Source: Ascoidea tarda (nom. inval.) (lineage: Eukaryota > Ascomycota > Saccharomycetes > Ascoideales > Ascoideaceae). Taken from it: 28,134 nt of DNA. Of the stretch, positions 14,793-23,270 are shown piece after piece. Within the stretch, counting starts at the first letter, position 1. The number at the start of each line of letters is the position of its first letter. The notes below the pieces were generated by a model, which ran no database searches, was not told the origin of the DNA, and saw only the letters and a program-made list of their open reading frames with translations. The position numbers and the translations under genes were made by a program. The stretch is taken from NCBI GenBank assembly GCA_030560485.1, contig JAKTTS010000170.1, positions 1 through 28,134 on the forward strand, given 5' to 3'.

Positions 14793-15695
14793 ATGTCGGT
14801 TTTAGTTGACTCCATTTACGGCAAGGACAATGTCAAGTTCTTGAAAATCAAACGAGACCCATCCAACCCCAAGATCCAAGATGTCATCGAGGTCACTGTG
14901 AAGGTGCTTCTCAAAGGTGCTTTTGATGTCTCCTACACAGAGGCTGACAATTCTCCAATTGTGCCCACAGACACTGTCAAAAACACCATATTGATCAAGG
15001 CCAGAACTGAGGACCCTTTCTTGGTCGAAAACTTTGCTAACATCTTGGCTTCTCATTTCTTCACCAAATACGACCACATCTCCAGTGTCAACGTCGATAT
15101 CATCCAGCTCCGATGGTCTAAATACTTGGTCAACGATAAATTGCGCGACCACTCCTTTATCAAAGATGGTGACGAGAAGAGAATCTGCCATTTATTCAGA
15201 TCCAGAGTTGGCGACTTCAAATTGACCTCAGGCCTCAAAGACCTCACTCTATTAAAGTCCACTGGCTCCATGTTTTACGGCTACAACAAATGCGACTACA
15301 CCACCTTAAAACCAACCAACGATAGAATCCTTTCAACTGACGTTGATGCCTCCTGGGTTTGGTCAAACCAAATCACCTCCTCAAATATCTCAGATCTATC
15401 CAAAGATGGTCTATTCGACAAAACATACGCTTCTGCAAGAAAGATAACTCTAGATTTGTTTGCAACTCAAAATTCTCCATCTGTTCAAGCTACAATGTAT
15501 GATATGGCCTCTGAAATCTTGAAAACTTCCTCAAAGATTAAATCAGTCACTTACACTCTTCCAAATAAACATTACTTCCTAATGGATTTTTCTTGGTTCA
15601 ATAACCTACAAAATGATGAGGTTTTCTACCCTTCTCCACATCCAAATGGCTTGATCAATTGTACTGTTGCTAAAGATCCAAAATCAAAATTATAA
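14793..15695 (+). CDS. Urate oxidase (uricase), peroxisomal, 300 aa
   Basis: The enzyme oxidises urate to 5-hydroxyisourate with O2 and needs no cofactor; it starts purine-nitrogen salvage in peroxisomes. Length matches fungal uricases (about 300). Family residues are in place: Lys11 in SIYGKDNVKF, Thr59 in VPTDTVKNTILI, the STGSMFYGY and YTTLKPTNDRILSTDVDASW blocks, and His260 in LPNKHYFLMDFSW. These correspond to the Lys10, Thr57 and His256 catalytic residues of Aspergillus flavus uricase. The protein ends in SKL, the canonical PTS1, so it should be imported by Pex5, whose gene lies 2.6 kb to the left. Codon choice in the first two thirds is more biased and GC-richer than in neighbours, suggesting strong expression. 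I found no CTG codon. S. cerevisiae lacks uricase, so this is not a close relative of that genus. Confidence 0.97.
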   Translation: MSVLVDSIYGKDNVKFLKIKRDPSNPKIQDVIEVTVKVLLKGAFDVSYTEADNSPIVPTDTVKNTILIKARTEDPFLVENFANILASHFFTKYDHISSVNVDIIQLRWSKYLVNDKLRDHSFIKDGDEKRICHLFRSRVGDFKLTSGLKDLTLLKSTGSMFYGYNKCDYTTLKPTNDRILSTDVDASWVWSNQITSSNISDLSKDGLFDKTYASARKITLDLFATQNSPSVQATMYDMASEILKTSSKIKSVTYTLPNKHYFLMDFSWFNNLQNDEVFYPSPHPNGLINCTVAKDPKSKL

Positions 15696-15899
15696 TTCTA
15701 TATTTATAACTAATATTATATATTCTTTAATTAATACTATATATTCCTTAATTAATACTATGTATTCTTCTCCATATAGATATCGTATCTAAAATCATCC
15801 TTAAACCAGTTAAATGACGCTTTTGCTCCAAGTTATCCATTTCCATTTCCCTTTTTTTTTTCCAAAATCATAAACTATATATACTCTTGCTTTAAAATA

Positions 15900-17630
15900 T
15901 TAACTTATTCTCTCTTCACTTCCACCATCTTCACTACCGTCACTAATGTCCTTTTTACCACCCTCGCTTCCCCCATTATACCCACTAATCATGCTCTTAA
16001 TCCCAAACAAATCTTCAACCATAGCCTCTTCTTCATCTTGTGTCAAATTCCCAACTACCTTCTTTTTCCCACTTTCCCAATCGTCTATATCCACACTTAT
16101 ATCTGAATTCTCATTCTTCTTTTCCACTTTTTCTTCCTCATAATCACTCTCATATCCACCAAGATTAATCATCCCAGTTTCACCTCCAGAATCAGCATAT
16201 AAAGTACTTTTCTCAGACGATGAATAATACCTCGCGCTTATATCCGTAGAAGATTCTTTAAATCTAAATATCTTCTTATCATCATCCACTCTAGGAAGAG
16301 AATCAGAAAGTGATTCCAGTGATATCGCCAATTTATCACTTTCTTTCGATTCATTCTCATGCATTTTCTCCGACATCTCAAGATTGGCTTTACTTAATTT
16401 CCTTAATTCATTAATTTGTTTATCAATTTTATCTTTCTCACAATCAATTTCATCTAATATATTCTCAATTTCCATTTTATTTTTACCTTTATTTTCCTCT
16501 TTCTTATTCTTGTTTTTGTTCCTGTTCTCATTCTTTATCTCTTTTAATTCATTCTTAGACTTTGTCACAGAATTACCTTTCTTAAGTGGCTGTATCGTTT
16601 TTTGTTTTTTATATCGATTGTCATTCATCTCATTTTTATCTTTATCTTTATCTTTATCTAATATTCTTTTCCTCTTTGGTTTAGCTTCTTCTATCGCCTT
16701 CTTACTTTCTCCACCATTCTTAGAATCTTCATACTTTCCGTCCATTCTATTTAATATCCGTTTAACAGTGTCAATGGCTTGTTTTTGTAAATATTTCTCA
16801 TTTCTTATTTTAGCTCGTGGATTTGGATCTTCATTGGCCCATCTAACATTTAGGCATTCAGTGTTATTATTAGTAGTACCATTATAACTACTAATGGTAC
16901 TATTAGTATTAATAGCACTAATAGCAGATTTATTTCCACTATTTTTCTTCATGTTTATTAAAGATTGATGTGCCATAGCTTCTTTAGCAAACTGTGCACT
17001 CAATTCGTGCTCATACGTAATAAAAGCACAATTTTTATCGTCAATAATATTCATTCTCTCAATCTTACCCCATTCTTTGAAATTTTGATACAAAATCTCA
17101 TCCAAACTCTTTTCAGAGTTGTCAGGCATTCTAATTTGTCCAATATACAATGTTCGATTGGGTATTCGGAAATTTCCAACACCTCCCATATCATCTCGAT
17201 AATCACTGAATTTTTCTCTTCCAAAGCAATCTAAAGTCTGTGGAATGTTAATGGAATCACTCATTGGATCTGGCAACCTGTGCAAATATTCACACTCTTT
17301 TCCTTTAAAACAACATCCCCTAGCAAAATATAAACAAAAAATTGAAGAGTTCGAATCGTCTGCTAATGTATATCCACTATCTTGTTTAATACTGCATCTA
17401 AAGGGTGATTTTTTAGCATAACGATCTTTTTCTCCCCAATTGTAGTACCAAATATTAAATATATTTCCATTTTGTTCTGGTTTGTCATTTTGATCTATAA
17501 TTGAAGGATCAACTTGCACTCTCGCAGGTCTTATAATTTTCGGCTTTGCCTTGAGATTTGAGTTTGATGTTGTTTCGTTAGACACCCTTTTTGCTTTCAC
17601 TATGGATCCTTTTTTGCTATTAGAACTCAT
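15900..17630 (-). CDS. CWC2: CWC2, pre-mRNA splicing factor of the NineTeen complex, 576 aa
   Basis: Cwc2 is an RNA-binding spliceosome component that contacts U6 snRNA and helps form the catalytic core. Visible parts are PARVQVDP then NIWYYNWGEKDRY (about 36-71, the Torus region), the CCCH zinc finger CLYFARGCCFKGKECEYLH (99-117), the connector CFGREKFSDYRDDMGGVG (135-152) and an RRM (about 158-275). The RRM has RNP2-like LYIGQI (161-166) and RNP1-like NCAFITYE (200-207), and ends at LNVRWANEDPNP. The RRM carries an Asn/Ser/Thr-rich insert (about 230-260). After the conserved core at about residue 305 there is a 270-residue tail of Lys/Glu/Asp/Asn runs ending in acidic Gly/Ser/Glu-rich sequence. 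S. cerevisiae Cwc2 is about 340 aa, so the tail is a lineage extension. The start fits the N-terminal match. Confidence 0.95.
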   Translation of the reverse strand: MSSNSKKGSIVKAKRVSNETTSNSNLKAKPKIIRPARVQVDPSIIDQNDKPEQNGNIFNIWYYNWGEKDRYAKKSPFRCSIKQDSGYTLADDSNSSIFCLYFARGCCFKGKECEYLHRLPDPMSDSINIPQTLDCFGREKFSDYRDDMGGVGNFRIPNRTLYIGQIRMPDNSEKSLDEILYQNFKEWGKIERMNIIDDKNCAFITYEHELSAQFAKEAMAHQSLINMKKNSGNKSAISAINTNSTISSYNGTTNNNTECLNVRWANEDPNPRAKIRNEKYLQKQAIDTVKRILNRMDGKYEDSKNGGESKKAIEEAKPKRKRILDKDKDKDKNEMNDNRYKKQKTIQPLKKGNSVTKSKNELKEIKNENRNKNKNKKEENKGKNKMEIENILDEIDCEKDKIDKQINELRKLSKANLEMSEKMHENESKESDKLAISLESLSDSLPRVDDDKKIFRFKESSTDISARYYSSSEKSTLYADSGGETGMINLGGYESDYEEEKVEKKNENSDISVDIDDWESGKKKVVGNLTQDEEEAMVEDLFGIKSMISGYNGGSEGGKKDISDGSEDGGSEERIS

Positions 17631-18140
17631 TTTATAAACGCCAGAACAGTACCAGTATCAAGCAGCTCTTCAGCCAAATGTGCAAAGATAACGTATTTCG
17701 AGATGTTAAAAAGAAGACATTGAAAAGTTGAAAATTCGGCAAAAAAAAAAATAAAAATCACGCGCAACAGAAAGAAAAGAAGATATAATCAAAAAGATTA
17801 TCAGAAGGAAGATATAATTGCTAGCAAACTACTCTGGTGCTCTAATGGTATCGGATAATCGTGCTATTTATTATGATACTGACTATTTTGATATTACTAA
17901 AGACCTGAATCAACCCATTGGGGTTGTTTTGTAAAGCGTTGCATCTGGAGCCAACCTTTAATGTTTGGTCTTATCATCTACAATCAACTGGAAGAAATCG
18001 TAATAATGGATTTAACAAGTTGTTCTATTCTAGTTTGAGCTAATCAGGAATACCGAATTACACAGTTATGAATGTTTAAAATAAATTTGGAACTACGGGG
18101 GATTTTTTATTTGTTAGAAATTTCTTTGCTTTTGGTGCAC

Positions 18141-18156
18141 AAAAACCCCAATGTTA
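18141..18156. promoter_or_regulatory. 16-mer AAAAACCCCAATGTTA shared with the GGC1/VPS9 promoter
   Basis: The same 16 bases occur, inverted, at 24464-24479. The 10-base core CATTGGGGTT also occurs at 17916-17925, and TGGGGTTTTT at 13972-13981. All four copies lie in divergent promoters. The site is about 127 bases upstream of the ATG at 18283. The factor is unknown. Confidence 0.45.
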
Positions 18157-18177
18157 TATGGTTTCTTGATCAAAACA

Positions 18178-18183
18178 TATAAA
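18178..18183 (+). promoter_or_regulatory. TATA element of the orphan gene at 18283
   Basis: TATAAA lies about 100 bases upstream of the start codon, normal yeast spacing. It supports transcription of the downstream frame. Confidence 0.45.
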
Positions 18184-18282
18184 TTTGCTTTCAGGTATCT
18201 GCTTTTTTATAGGATACATCGATAATCAGGAGAAATCACGACTGGCTTTCTAATAGCAAATAATACATATAGCAATCTATAC

Positions 18283-19515
18283 ATGGCTTCGCTACCAAAA
18301 CAACTTCAGCCTGGGTTTATAGATAATGACGATGAATATATTTTGGACGAGACAAAGATAATTAATAATGGCGACAATGGTATTATGGATAGTATGAATG
18401 ATGTGGGTAATATGAGTAATAAAATGAATCTTACTACTACACACTCGAATGATTTAATAGAAAATTTCAATTTAAATCATGCTTCGGTCCCTAAATATTC
18501 AACTACCAATCCACTAAATTTTTATTCTCAGCAATTTATTGATTTCCAAAGTTTAGATACTCATTTTCAAACGAGTTGTAATAATTATACTTGTTTTTCG
18601 GATAGTGTCGATAATCAATTGGATAATTATAATCCCAACAGTGTTCAGAGTTTTAATGATAAATACAATTTTAATTATTCTGCTGCTCCCAATATTTCTG
18701 GTGTGATTGCTTGTGATAATAGTAATGACTGCGTTAGTGGTGATTATTATGGTAATACTGATACCTATGACAATGGCAATGATATTGGTGAGCTTTACAA
18801 TTATAATGATGCCTTATATAAAACCAATGACGAACAAATAAAGGAGGTGGTAATGAGTAACATTCAAATGGCATATAATAATGAGGATACTTTAACTTCT
18901 GAATTTTCTTTGTGTCAACATTCATATTGTGGAATAAATAATTCAAATAATCCTAGCTATGTTGATACTAAGAACAAAGTAATCTGTGGTGATCAAATAG
19001 ATCAACGGTTAGACATTAATAATCCAAACGCTGAAAATTACATTGGCCTTTATAGAAATAGCAATATAACCGGCGATGAAGCTCTAAAAAATAATTGTAA
19101 ATTTCAATTTGGTATTATTCAGGATCAAAACGGAAATATAAGTTATGATGATTTATTGTCATCAAGTCAAATGGAGAAGAGTCCCTTTGAGTCTGAGTTA
19201 GATAATTTGGTTGATACATATCCATACTCAAGTAGTAAAGACTGGATTGAGAGTTCTAATAATGATGATTATATTTATGCTGGTTACGATGACGTTGATG
19301 ATAGGTATAATTGCAACGAGATAGAACATGGAAATAAATACGCAACAAACATGCAAACCACAGGATCATTTCAAGATAAGCAAATCAATGAGGAAGAAGT
19401 TAACAACACCAAAAAGGATGTCAGCTATTCTGACTTTGCATCGACATGTTTCAATTCAGATAGAGACTTGGAAGAGGCTCTCATGAGCATGGGAAATAGG
19501 CAGATATACAGTTAG
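18283..19515 (+). CDS. Orphan Asn/Asp-rich acidic protein, 410 aa
   Basis: A long ATG-initiated frame (MASLPKQLQPGFID) with a TATA box upstream. The product is very rich in Asn, Asp, Ser and Tyr and poor in basic residues, so strongly acidic. There is no signal peptide, membrane segment, zinc site or recognisable enzyme motif. Slightly ordered patches include QFGIIQDQNGNISYDDLLSS (near 285-300) and the C-terminal SDRDLEEALMSMGNRQIYS, which could form a short helix. Its codon choice is AT-rich with NNT/NNA preference, like other genes here, and I found no CTG. Acidic Asn-rich proteins of this kind in yeasts are often regulatory or activation-domain proteins, but nothing shows that here. The length makes a chance frame unlikely. 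I do not recognise it. Confidence 0.7.
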   Translation: MASLPKQLQPGFIDNDDEYILDETKIINNGDNGIMDSMNDVGNMSNKMNLTTTHSNDLIENFNLNHASVPKYSTTNPLNFYSQQFIDFQSLDTHFQTSCNNYTCFSDSVDNQLDNYNPNSVQSFNDKYNFNYSAAPNISGVIACDNSNDCVSGDYYGNTDTYDNGNDIGELYNYNDALYKTNDEQIKEVVMSNIQMAYNNEDTLTSEFSLCQHSYCGINNSNNPSYVDTKNKVICGDQIDQRLDINNPNAENYIGLYRNSNITGDEALKNNCKFQFGIIQDQNGNISYDDLLSSSQMEKSPFESELDNLVDTYPYSSSKDWIESSNNDDYIYAGYDDVDDRYNCNEIEHGNKYATNMQTTGSFQDKQINEEEVNNTKKDVSYSDFASTCFNSDRDLEEALMSMGNRQIYS

Positions 19516-20287
19516 GGCTTCTAGCATGAGGACCAAACCTTATTTTTGAAGCAGTCTAATATGCGTGTACCCGCAGCACAATGCAGTAGACCAGATAAAC
19601 GCGTTTGTGCAAACTGACTTTCCACTTTTTCACCCACAAACACGACGTCAAACGCAAACAGCTTTTTTGTTCAGACACGTGAACTGTTGCTTTCAAAAAA
19701 AGCAAAAATGAAGGATGCGAGGTTCGAACTCGCGCGGGAAGTCTCCCAGTAGATCTTAAGTCTACCGCCTTAGACCACTCGGCCAACCCTCCAGTTATAA
19801 AATGCTAGAAGTGACACATCTTACCTATACATATGATAATGCATTGTCTGCTGACATTTTTTTAGTTGCAATTAGTATTTTTGTATTTTTTATGGAATTT
19901 ATTCATGGGCAATCATTTCTTGCTTTTATTTTGCCCGCGTTTGTGCTGATTCTTTTTTGCTACCTTTTTGCAGCTGCTGGCTACGATTGTTCTGATTACG
20001 TAAAGAACTGCTTTTGCTAGAACGTATCACGTAATAATAAAGTTTTTATTTTTTGTTTTTTCAGTTAAGCATTACATGTTCCAAATCATAGACTTTGGTA
20101 AAAAACCTGTATTTTATTGATCATTTATATTATATGTCCACAACCCTCGTTATTTAGAAAACTCCTTCAGACTCAATTATATACTGCTACTGGGCCTGAA
20201 TGAGGACCACATTTGTTTATTTGTTTTTGGACTATACATTTTAAATTTTGTTTTTTTTGCTAAATACGGAGTTTGGAACTAAGAATA
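19516..20287. other. Intergenic region holding tRNA-Leu and the KEX2 5' region
   Basis: Left of the tRNA is 190 bases with CACGTG at 19676-19681. Right of it (19793-20287) is T-rich sequence expected to hold the KEX2 promoter. A TATATA tract near 20178 and an ATG at 20200 deserve attention, because the KEX2 frame lacks a signal peptide. A 72-codon hydrophobic frame at 19802-20020 is discussed under rejected items. Confidence 0.45.
19709..19792 (-). tRNA. tRNA-Leu (UAA anticodon)
   Basis: Read on the minus strand, the RNA begins GGAGGGTTGGCCGAGTGG. Its acceptor GGAGGGT pairs with ATCCTTC (two G-U pairs), followed by discriminator A. The anticodon stem GTAGA/TCTAC encloses loop CTTAAGA, so the anticodon is UAA (bases 19756-19758). 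A 15-nt variable arm with GGGA/TCCC marks a class II tRNA, and the T arm is GCGAG-TTCGAAC-CTCGC. Box A and B sequences are intact, there is no intron, CCA is not encoded, and a T5 run right after the 3' end (19704-19708) is the Pol III terminator. It decodes UUA, the dominant Leu codon in this window. Confidence 0.97.
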
Positions 20288-22834
20288 ATGCTGGGTTTTG
20301 GGTCGATCAATAATCACAAAAATCTCTATAATTTCAACGATGGAAATATTCCTCCCAAAGATTTCATAAATAGAAATTATATTGCAATTCAGTTATCAGA
20401 AACAAATACTTTTACTCAAAATGTTGACAAAAATATAGCTAATCTCGGCAAACACGATATTGTGGACATTTTTCAGAAAAACTACCCTCAATTCAGATTT
20501 GAACATAATTTCAGGGGTTTAGATGATTTATATGTCTTTTCATATAACAAATCTGATCTCTCAATAGATGATTTTGATAACGAAATTTTATCCAAAAATG
20601 ATGACCAGCCAAACAACAATTTCTTGTTAAAAAAGAGATCAATGCATAATATGTATAATAGTATAGCCAATGATTTTCTCATCAAATCTTTACATCCTTT
20701 AAAACCCAAAAGACTTGAAAAAAGATTACCAGTCCCAATTTCATATTCAGAAGCTGATCCTCAACGGAAATACGATTCTTCCATGAAACCAATTTTTCAA
20801 GCTCAAAAAGATTTACAAATAAATGATCCCGAATTCATTAAACAATGGCATTTAATTAATCCAAGTTTTCCTGGTCACGATGTTAATGCTACCGGATTGT
20901 GGTACGAAAATATTACCGGAATGGGTGTAGTAACAGCTATAGTCGATGATGGTTTGGATTTTTATTCACAAGACTTAAAAAATAATTTCTTTGAAGAAGG
21001 TTCTTATGATTTCAATGCAAATCAAAAATTGCCTGCTCCTCAACTATCAAATGATTACCATGGCACAAGATGTGCTGCTGAAATAGCGGCTACCAAAAAC
21101 AATGGCTATTGTGGTATAGGTGTGGCCTATGACTCAAAGGTAGCTGGTATTAGAATTTTATCTGGCGAAATTACTGCCGAAGAAGAAGCAGCTTCATTAA
21201 TATATGGACTCGATGTCAATGATATCTACTCTTGTTCGTGGGGTCCACCTGATGATGGAAAATCAATGCAGGCACCAGAATTAGTTGTTAGAAAGGCTAT
21301 AGTCAAAGGCATATTGGATGGAAGGAAATCAAAGGGTTCTATTTACGTTTTTGCTAGTGGTAACGGTGGTTTGAATGGTGATAACTGCAATTTTGATGGC
21401 TATACCAATTCAATCTATTCTATTACGGTCGGGGCAATTGATCACAAGGGGTCTCATCCCCCATATGCTGAAGCATGTTCAGCTGTGTTGGTTGTAACAT
21501 ATTCTTCAGGTTCTGGTGAGCATATTCATACAACGGATATAAATAATAGATGCACAGATAACCATGGCGGAACCTCTGCTGCTGCTCCTTTAGCTGCCGG
21601 TATATATTCTTTGGTATTACAAGCAAACCCAGAATTGACTTGGAGAGATATTCAATATCTCTCTATTTTATCAAGTCTTGAAATAAACGATATTGATGGT
21701 AATTGGCAGGATACAGTAATGTTCAAAAGAGACTGCTATAACTCTGAAAACCAAATAACTAATGTTAAAAAAAGATTTTCCCATAAATATGGTTATGGAA
21801 AGATTGATGCCTATACTATGGTTCATATGGCAAAAGATTGGAAAAACGTTAAACCTCAAGCCTGGTATTATTCTTCTCCTTATCATGTGAATGAAGATAT
21901 TGAATGGGCAGAAAATACTAATAGAGATTATACTTATACTTTAAACATTGATAAAGAGGATTTAGAAAAAGCAAATTTTGAGCACATTGAACATGTTACA
22001 GTCACAATAAATATGTCAGCAAAAAATAGAGGCAAAATTGAAGTAAACTTGATATCTCCTAGTGGTATTATTTCAAATTTGGGTATGCAAAGACCATATG
22101 ACAAATCAAATGAAGGCTTTAATAATTGGACTTTTATGTCTGTTGCTCATTGGAATGAAACTGGTGAGGGGGTTTGGAAACTACAAGTTATAAATAGAGG
22201 TCAAAAAAATAAAGTGAAATTTTATGATTGGGTTATAAAATTTTTTGGTGAATGTATAGATCCATCAAAGGCTAAAAGATTTCCTTTACCAGGTGAGGAG
22301 GACAAAGAAAGTGACCAACCAGATGCAGTATCTGTATCAAGTGGGACAACTTCATCCATACTGGCATCAAGTACAGAAATTAATACTCAAAGTAGTACAC
22401 AAAGCAGTGTGTTAAGTCTGAGCTCAAGTAGTGAGACAAATAGCGGAATAATAAGCAGCTCAACTTCATCACTTTTATCAAGCAATATAATATCTTCTAC
22501 TACAAAAATTATTGAAGAGACAGTTATAGAGATCACTTCCACATCTGAAGGTGAAGGGCAATATTTACATAATGTTGATTCGAATTACGGGACCTATTTT
22601 TTCTTTTTGATTGTGGTTAGTTTTATTGTATGTTTATTTTACTTTAAGGCAGTGAGCAAAAGAAGACCTCATCGTCGTAGAGATGATTATGAGCTTGAAT
22701 TAATTAGGCCAGATGAGGATAGTGAAAGCAATCGTGATAGTGATAGTTTAAGTTTGAGCAATATGACTATAAATACAGATGATGAATTAATAGATGAAGA
22801 TGACAATAGAAATGGTCGAGGGATAATAGAATGA
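20288..22834 (+). CDS. KEX2: KEX2, kexin-type Golgi proprotein convertase, 848 aa from the first in-frame ATG
   Basis: Kex2 is a calcium-dependent subtilisin-like serine protease of the late Golgi that cleaves after Lys-Arg. The parts in order are a prodomain (INRNYIAIQL, FEHNFRGLDDLYVFS) ending at the self-processing site LEKR (Lys145-Arg146), then the catalytic domain with Asp220 (AIVDDGLDF), His258 (DYHGTRCA), Asn359 (ASGNGG) and Ser430 (GGTSAAAP). The spacing between the four equals that of S. cerevisiae Kex2 (38, 101, 71). A P domain follows (HVTVTINMSA, WTFMSVAHWNETGEGVWKL), then a Ser/Thr-rich stalk, one membrane helix (about 768-788) and an acidic cytosolic tail with YELELI at 801, matching the YEFDII Golgi-retention signal. 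Oddities: the first ATG gives a hydrophilic start MLGFGSINNHKN with no signal peptide, so an upstream exon or a frame problem is likely. Two of its CTG codons fall in the Ser-rich stalk and one is codon 2. The tail may continue in another frame past the stop. Confidence 0.95.
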   Translation: MLGFGSINNHKNLYNFNDGNIPPKDFINRNYIAIQLSETNTFTQNVDKNIANLGKHDIVDIFQKNYPQFRFEHNFRGLDDLYVFSYNKSDLSIDDFDNEILSKNDDQPNNNFLLKKRSMHNMYNSIANDFLIKSLHPLKPKRLEKRLPVPISYSEADPQRKYDSSMKPIFQAQKDLQINDPEFIKQWHLINPSFPGHDVNATGLWYENITGMGVVTAIVDDGLDFYSQDLKNNFFEEGSYDFNANQKLPAPQLSNDYHGTRCAAEIAATKNNGYCGIGVAYDSKVAGIRILSGEITAEEEAASLIYGLDVNDIYSCSWGPPDDGKSMQAPELVVRKAIVKGILDGRKSKGSIYVFASGNGGLNGDNCNFDGYTNSIYSITVGAIDHKGSHPPYAEACSAVLVVTYSSGSGEHIHTTDINNRCTDNHGGTSAAAPLAAGIYSLVLQANPELTWRDIQYLSILSSLEINDIDGNWQDTVMFKRDCYNSENQITNVKKRFSHKYGYGKIDAYTMVHMAKDWKNVKPQAWYYSSPYHVNEDIEWAENTNRDYTYTLNIDKEDLEKANFEHIEHVTVTINMSAKNRGKIEVNLISPSGIISNLGMQRPYDKSNEGFNNWTFMSVAHWNETGEGVWKLQVINRGQKNKVKFYDWVIKFFGECIDPSKAKRFPLPGEEDKESDQPDAVSVSSGTTSSILASSTEINTQSSTQSSVLSLSSSSETNSGIISSSTSSLLSSNIISSTTKIIEETVIEITSTSEGEGQYLHNVDSNYGTYFFFLIVVSFIVCLFYFKAVSKRRPHRRRDDYELELIRPDEDSESNRDSDSLSLSNMTINTDDELIDEDDNRNGRGIIE

Positions 22835-22914
22835 GTTTGAACAATAATAGTGACAATCAATTCAATAGTGATGATGAGTATGAAACTGATAACAGAACAA
22901 ATGCACCCAGGTAG
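22831..22914 (+). CDS. Short frame overlapping the KEX2 stop, possible continuation of the KEX2 tail
   Basis: ATGA overlaps the KEX2 TGA, and 27 codons follow in the shifted frame (MSLNNNSDNQFNSDDEYETD, then NRTNAPR). The composition, acidic with Asp/Asn/Ser/Tyr, is what the end of a kexin cytosolic tail looks like. This suggests a frame change near 22800-22831 or an assembly error rather than a separate gene. It could also be chance, since the local DNA is AT-rich. Confidence 0.3.
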   Translation: MSLNNNSDNQFNSDDEYETDNRTNAPR

Positions 22915-23270
22915 TATGGTTTTTAAAAATATACCAACTTTATTTTCTTTATTATTATTATTATTATTATTATTCTTATTTATTTATCTATCTATCTATT
23001 TATTTATTTTTTTTGATTTTGTTTTGATTTGCATGATATAGAGAACATTTCAATACCATACTTTTGTTTTTGTTTTGAAAAAGAAAATTGAAATCATAAA
23101 TTAAAATATATAATAATTATTTACATAGAATGATAACAATCAATCAATAAGAATAGAAACAATAATGGAAAAGTTTAAGAACAATCCGACAATACAAAAA
23201 ATACAAAAAATTGCAATAAAAATAATAAAGAAACAAGGAATTTTTAAATGACTAATTAGTTAAAATCAAT
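22915..23270. terminator. Tail-to-tail intergenic region between KEX2 and GGC1
   Basis: AT-rich 3' flanks with microsatellites: an (ATT)n run at about 22951-22973, then TTAT/CTAT tetranucleotides to about 23010. No gene is seen. Polyadenylation elements for both genes are presumably here. Confidence 0.5.
22950..23010. repeat. (ATT)n and (TTAT/CTAT)n microsatellites
   Basis: About eight ATT units are followed by TTAT and CTAT tetranucleotide units, in the 3' flank of KEX2. Such tracts slip readily and should be polymorphic. Confidence 0.8.

Larger units (their letters stand above)
17631..18282. other. Divergent promoter region of CWC2 and the orphan at 18283
   Basis: This is 652 bases of AT-rich DNA between head-to-head genes. 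It contains CATTGGGGTT at 17916-17925 within a small hairpin (CAACCC-ATTG-GGGTTG), the 16-mer described below at 18141-18156, and TATAAA at 18178-18183 for the plus-strand gene. A 29-codon frame at 17845-17934 has no support as a gene. Confidence 0.5.

Noticed and set aside
17845-17934. 29-codon frame in the CWC2/orphan promoter
   Set aside because: Too short, no start-context or conservation evidence; the interesting part is the GGGGTT hairpin inside it.
19802-20020. 72-codon hydrophobic frame just after the tRNA (two membrane-like stretches), vaguely like Pmp3/Sna proteins
   Set aside because: It lacks the Pro-Pro motif of that family, starts only 10 bases from the tRNA and is T-rich, which produces hydrophobic codons by chance. 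It might deserve a look as a 5' exon of KEX2 but no good splice sites were seen.
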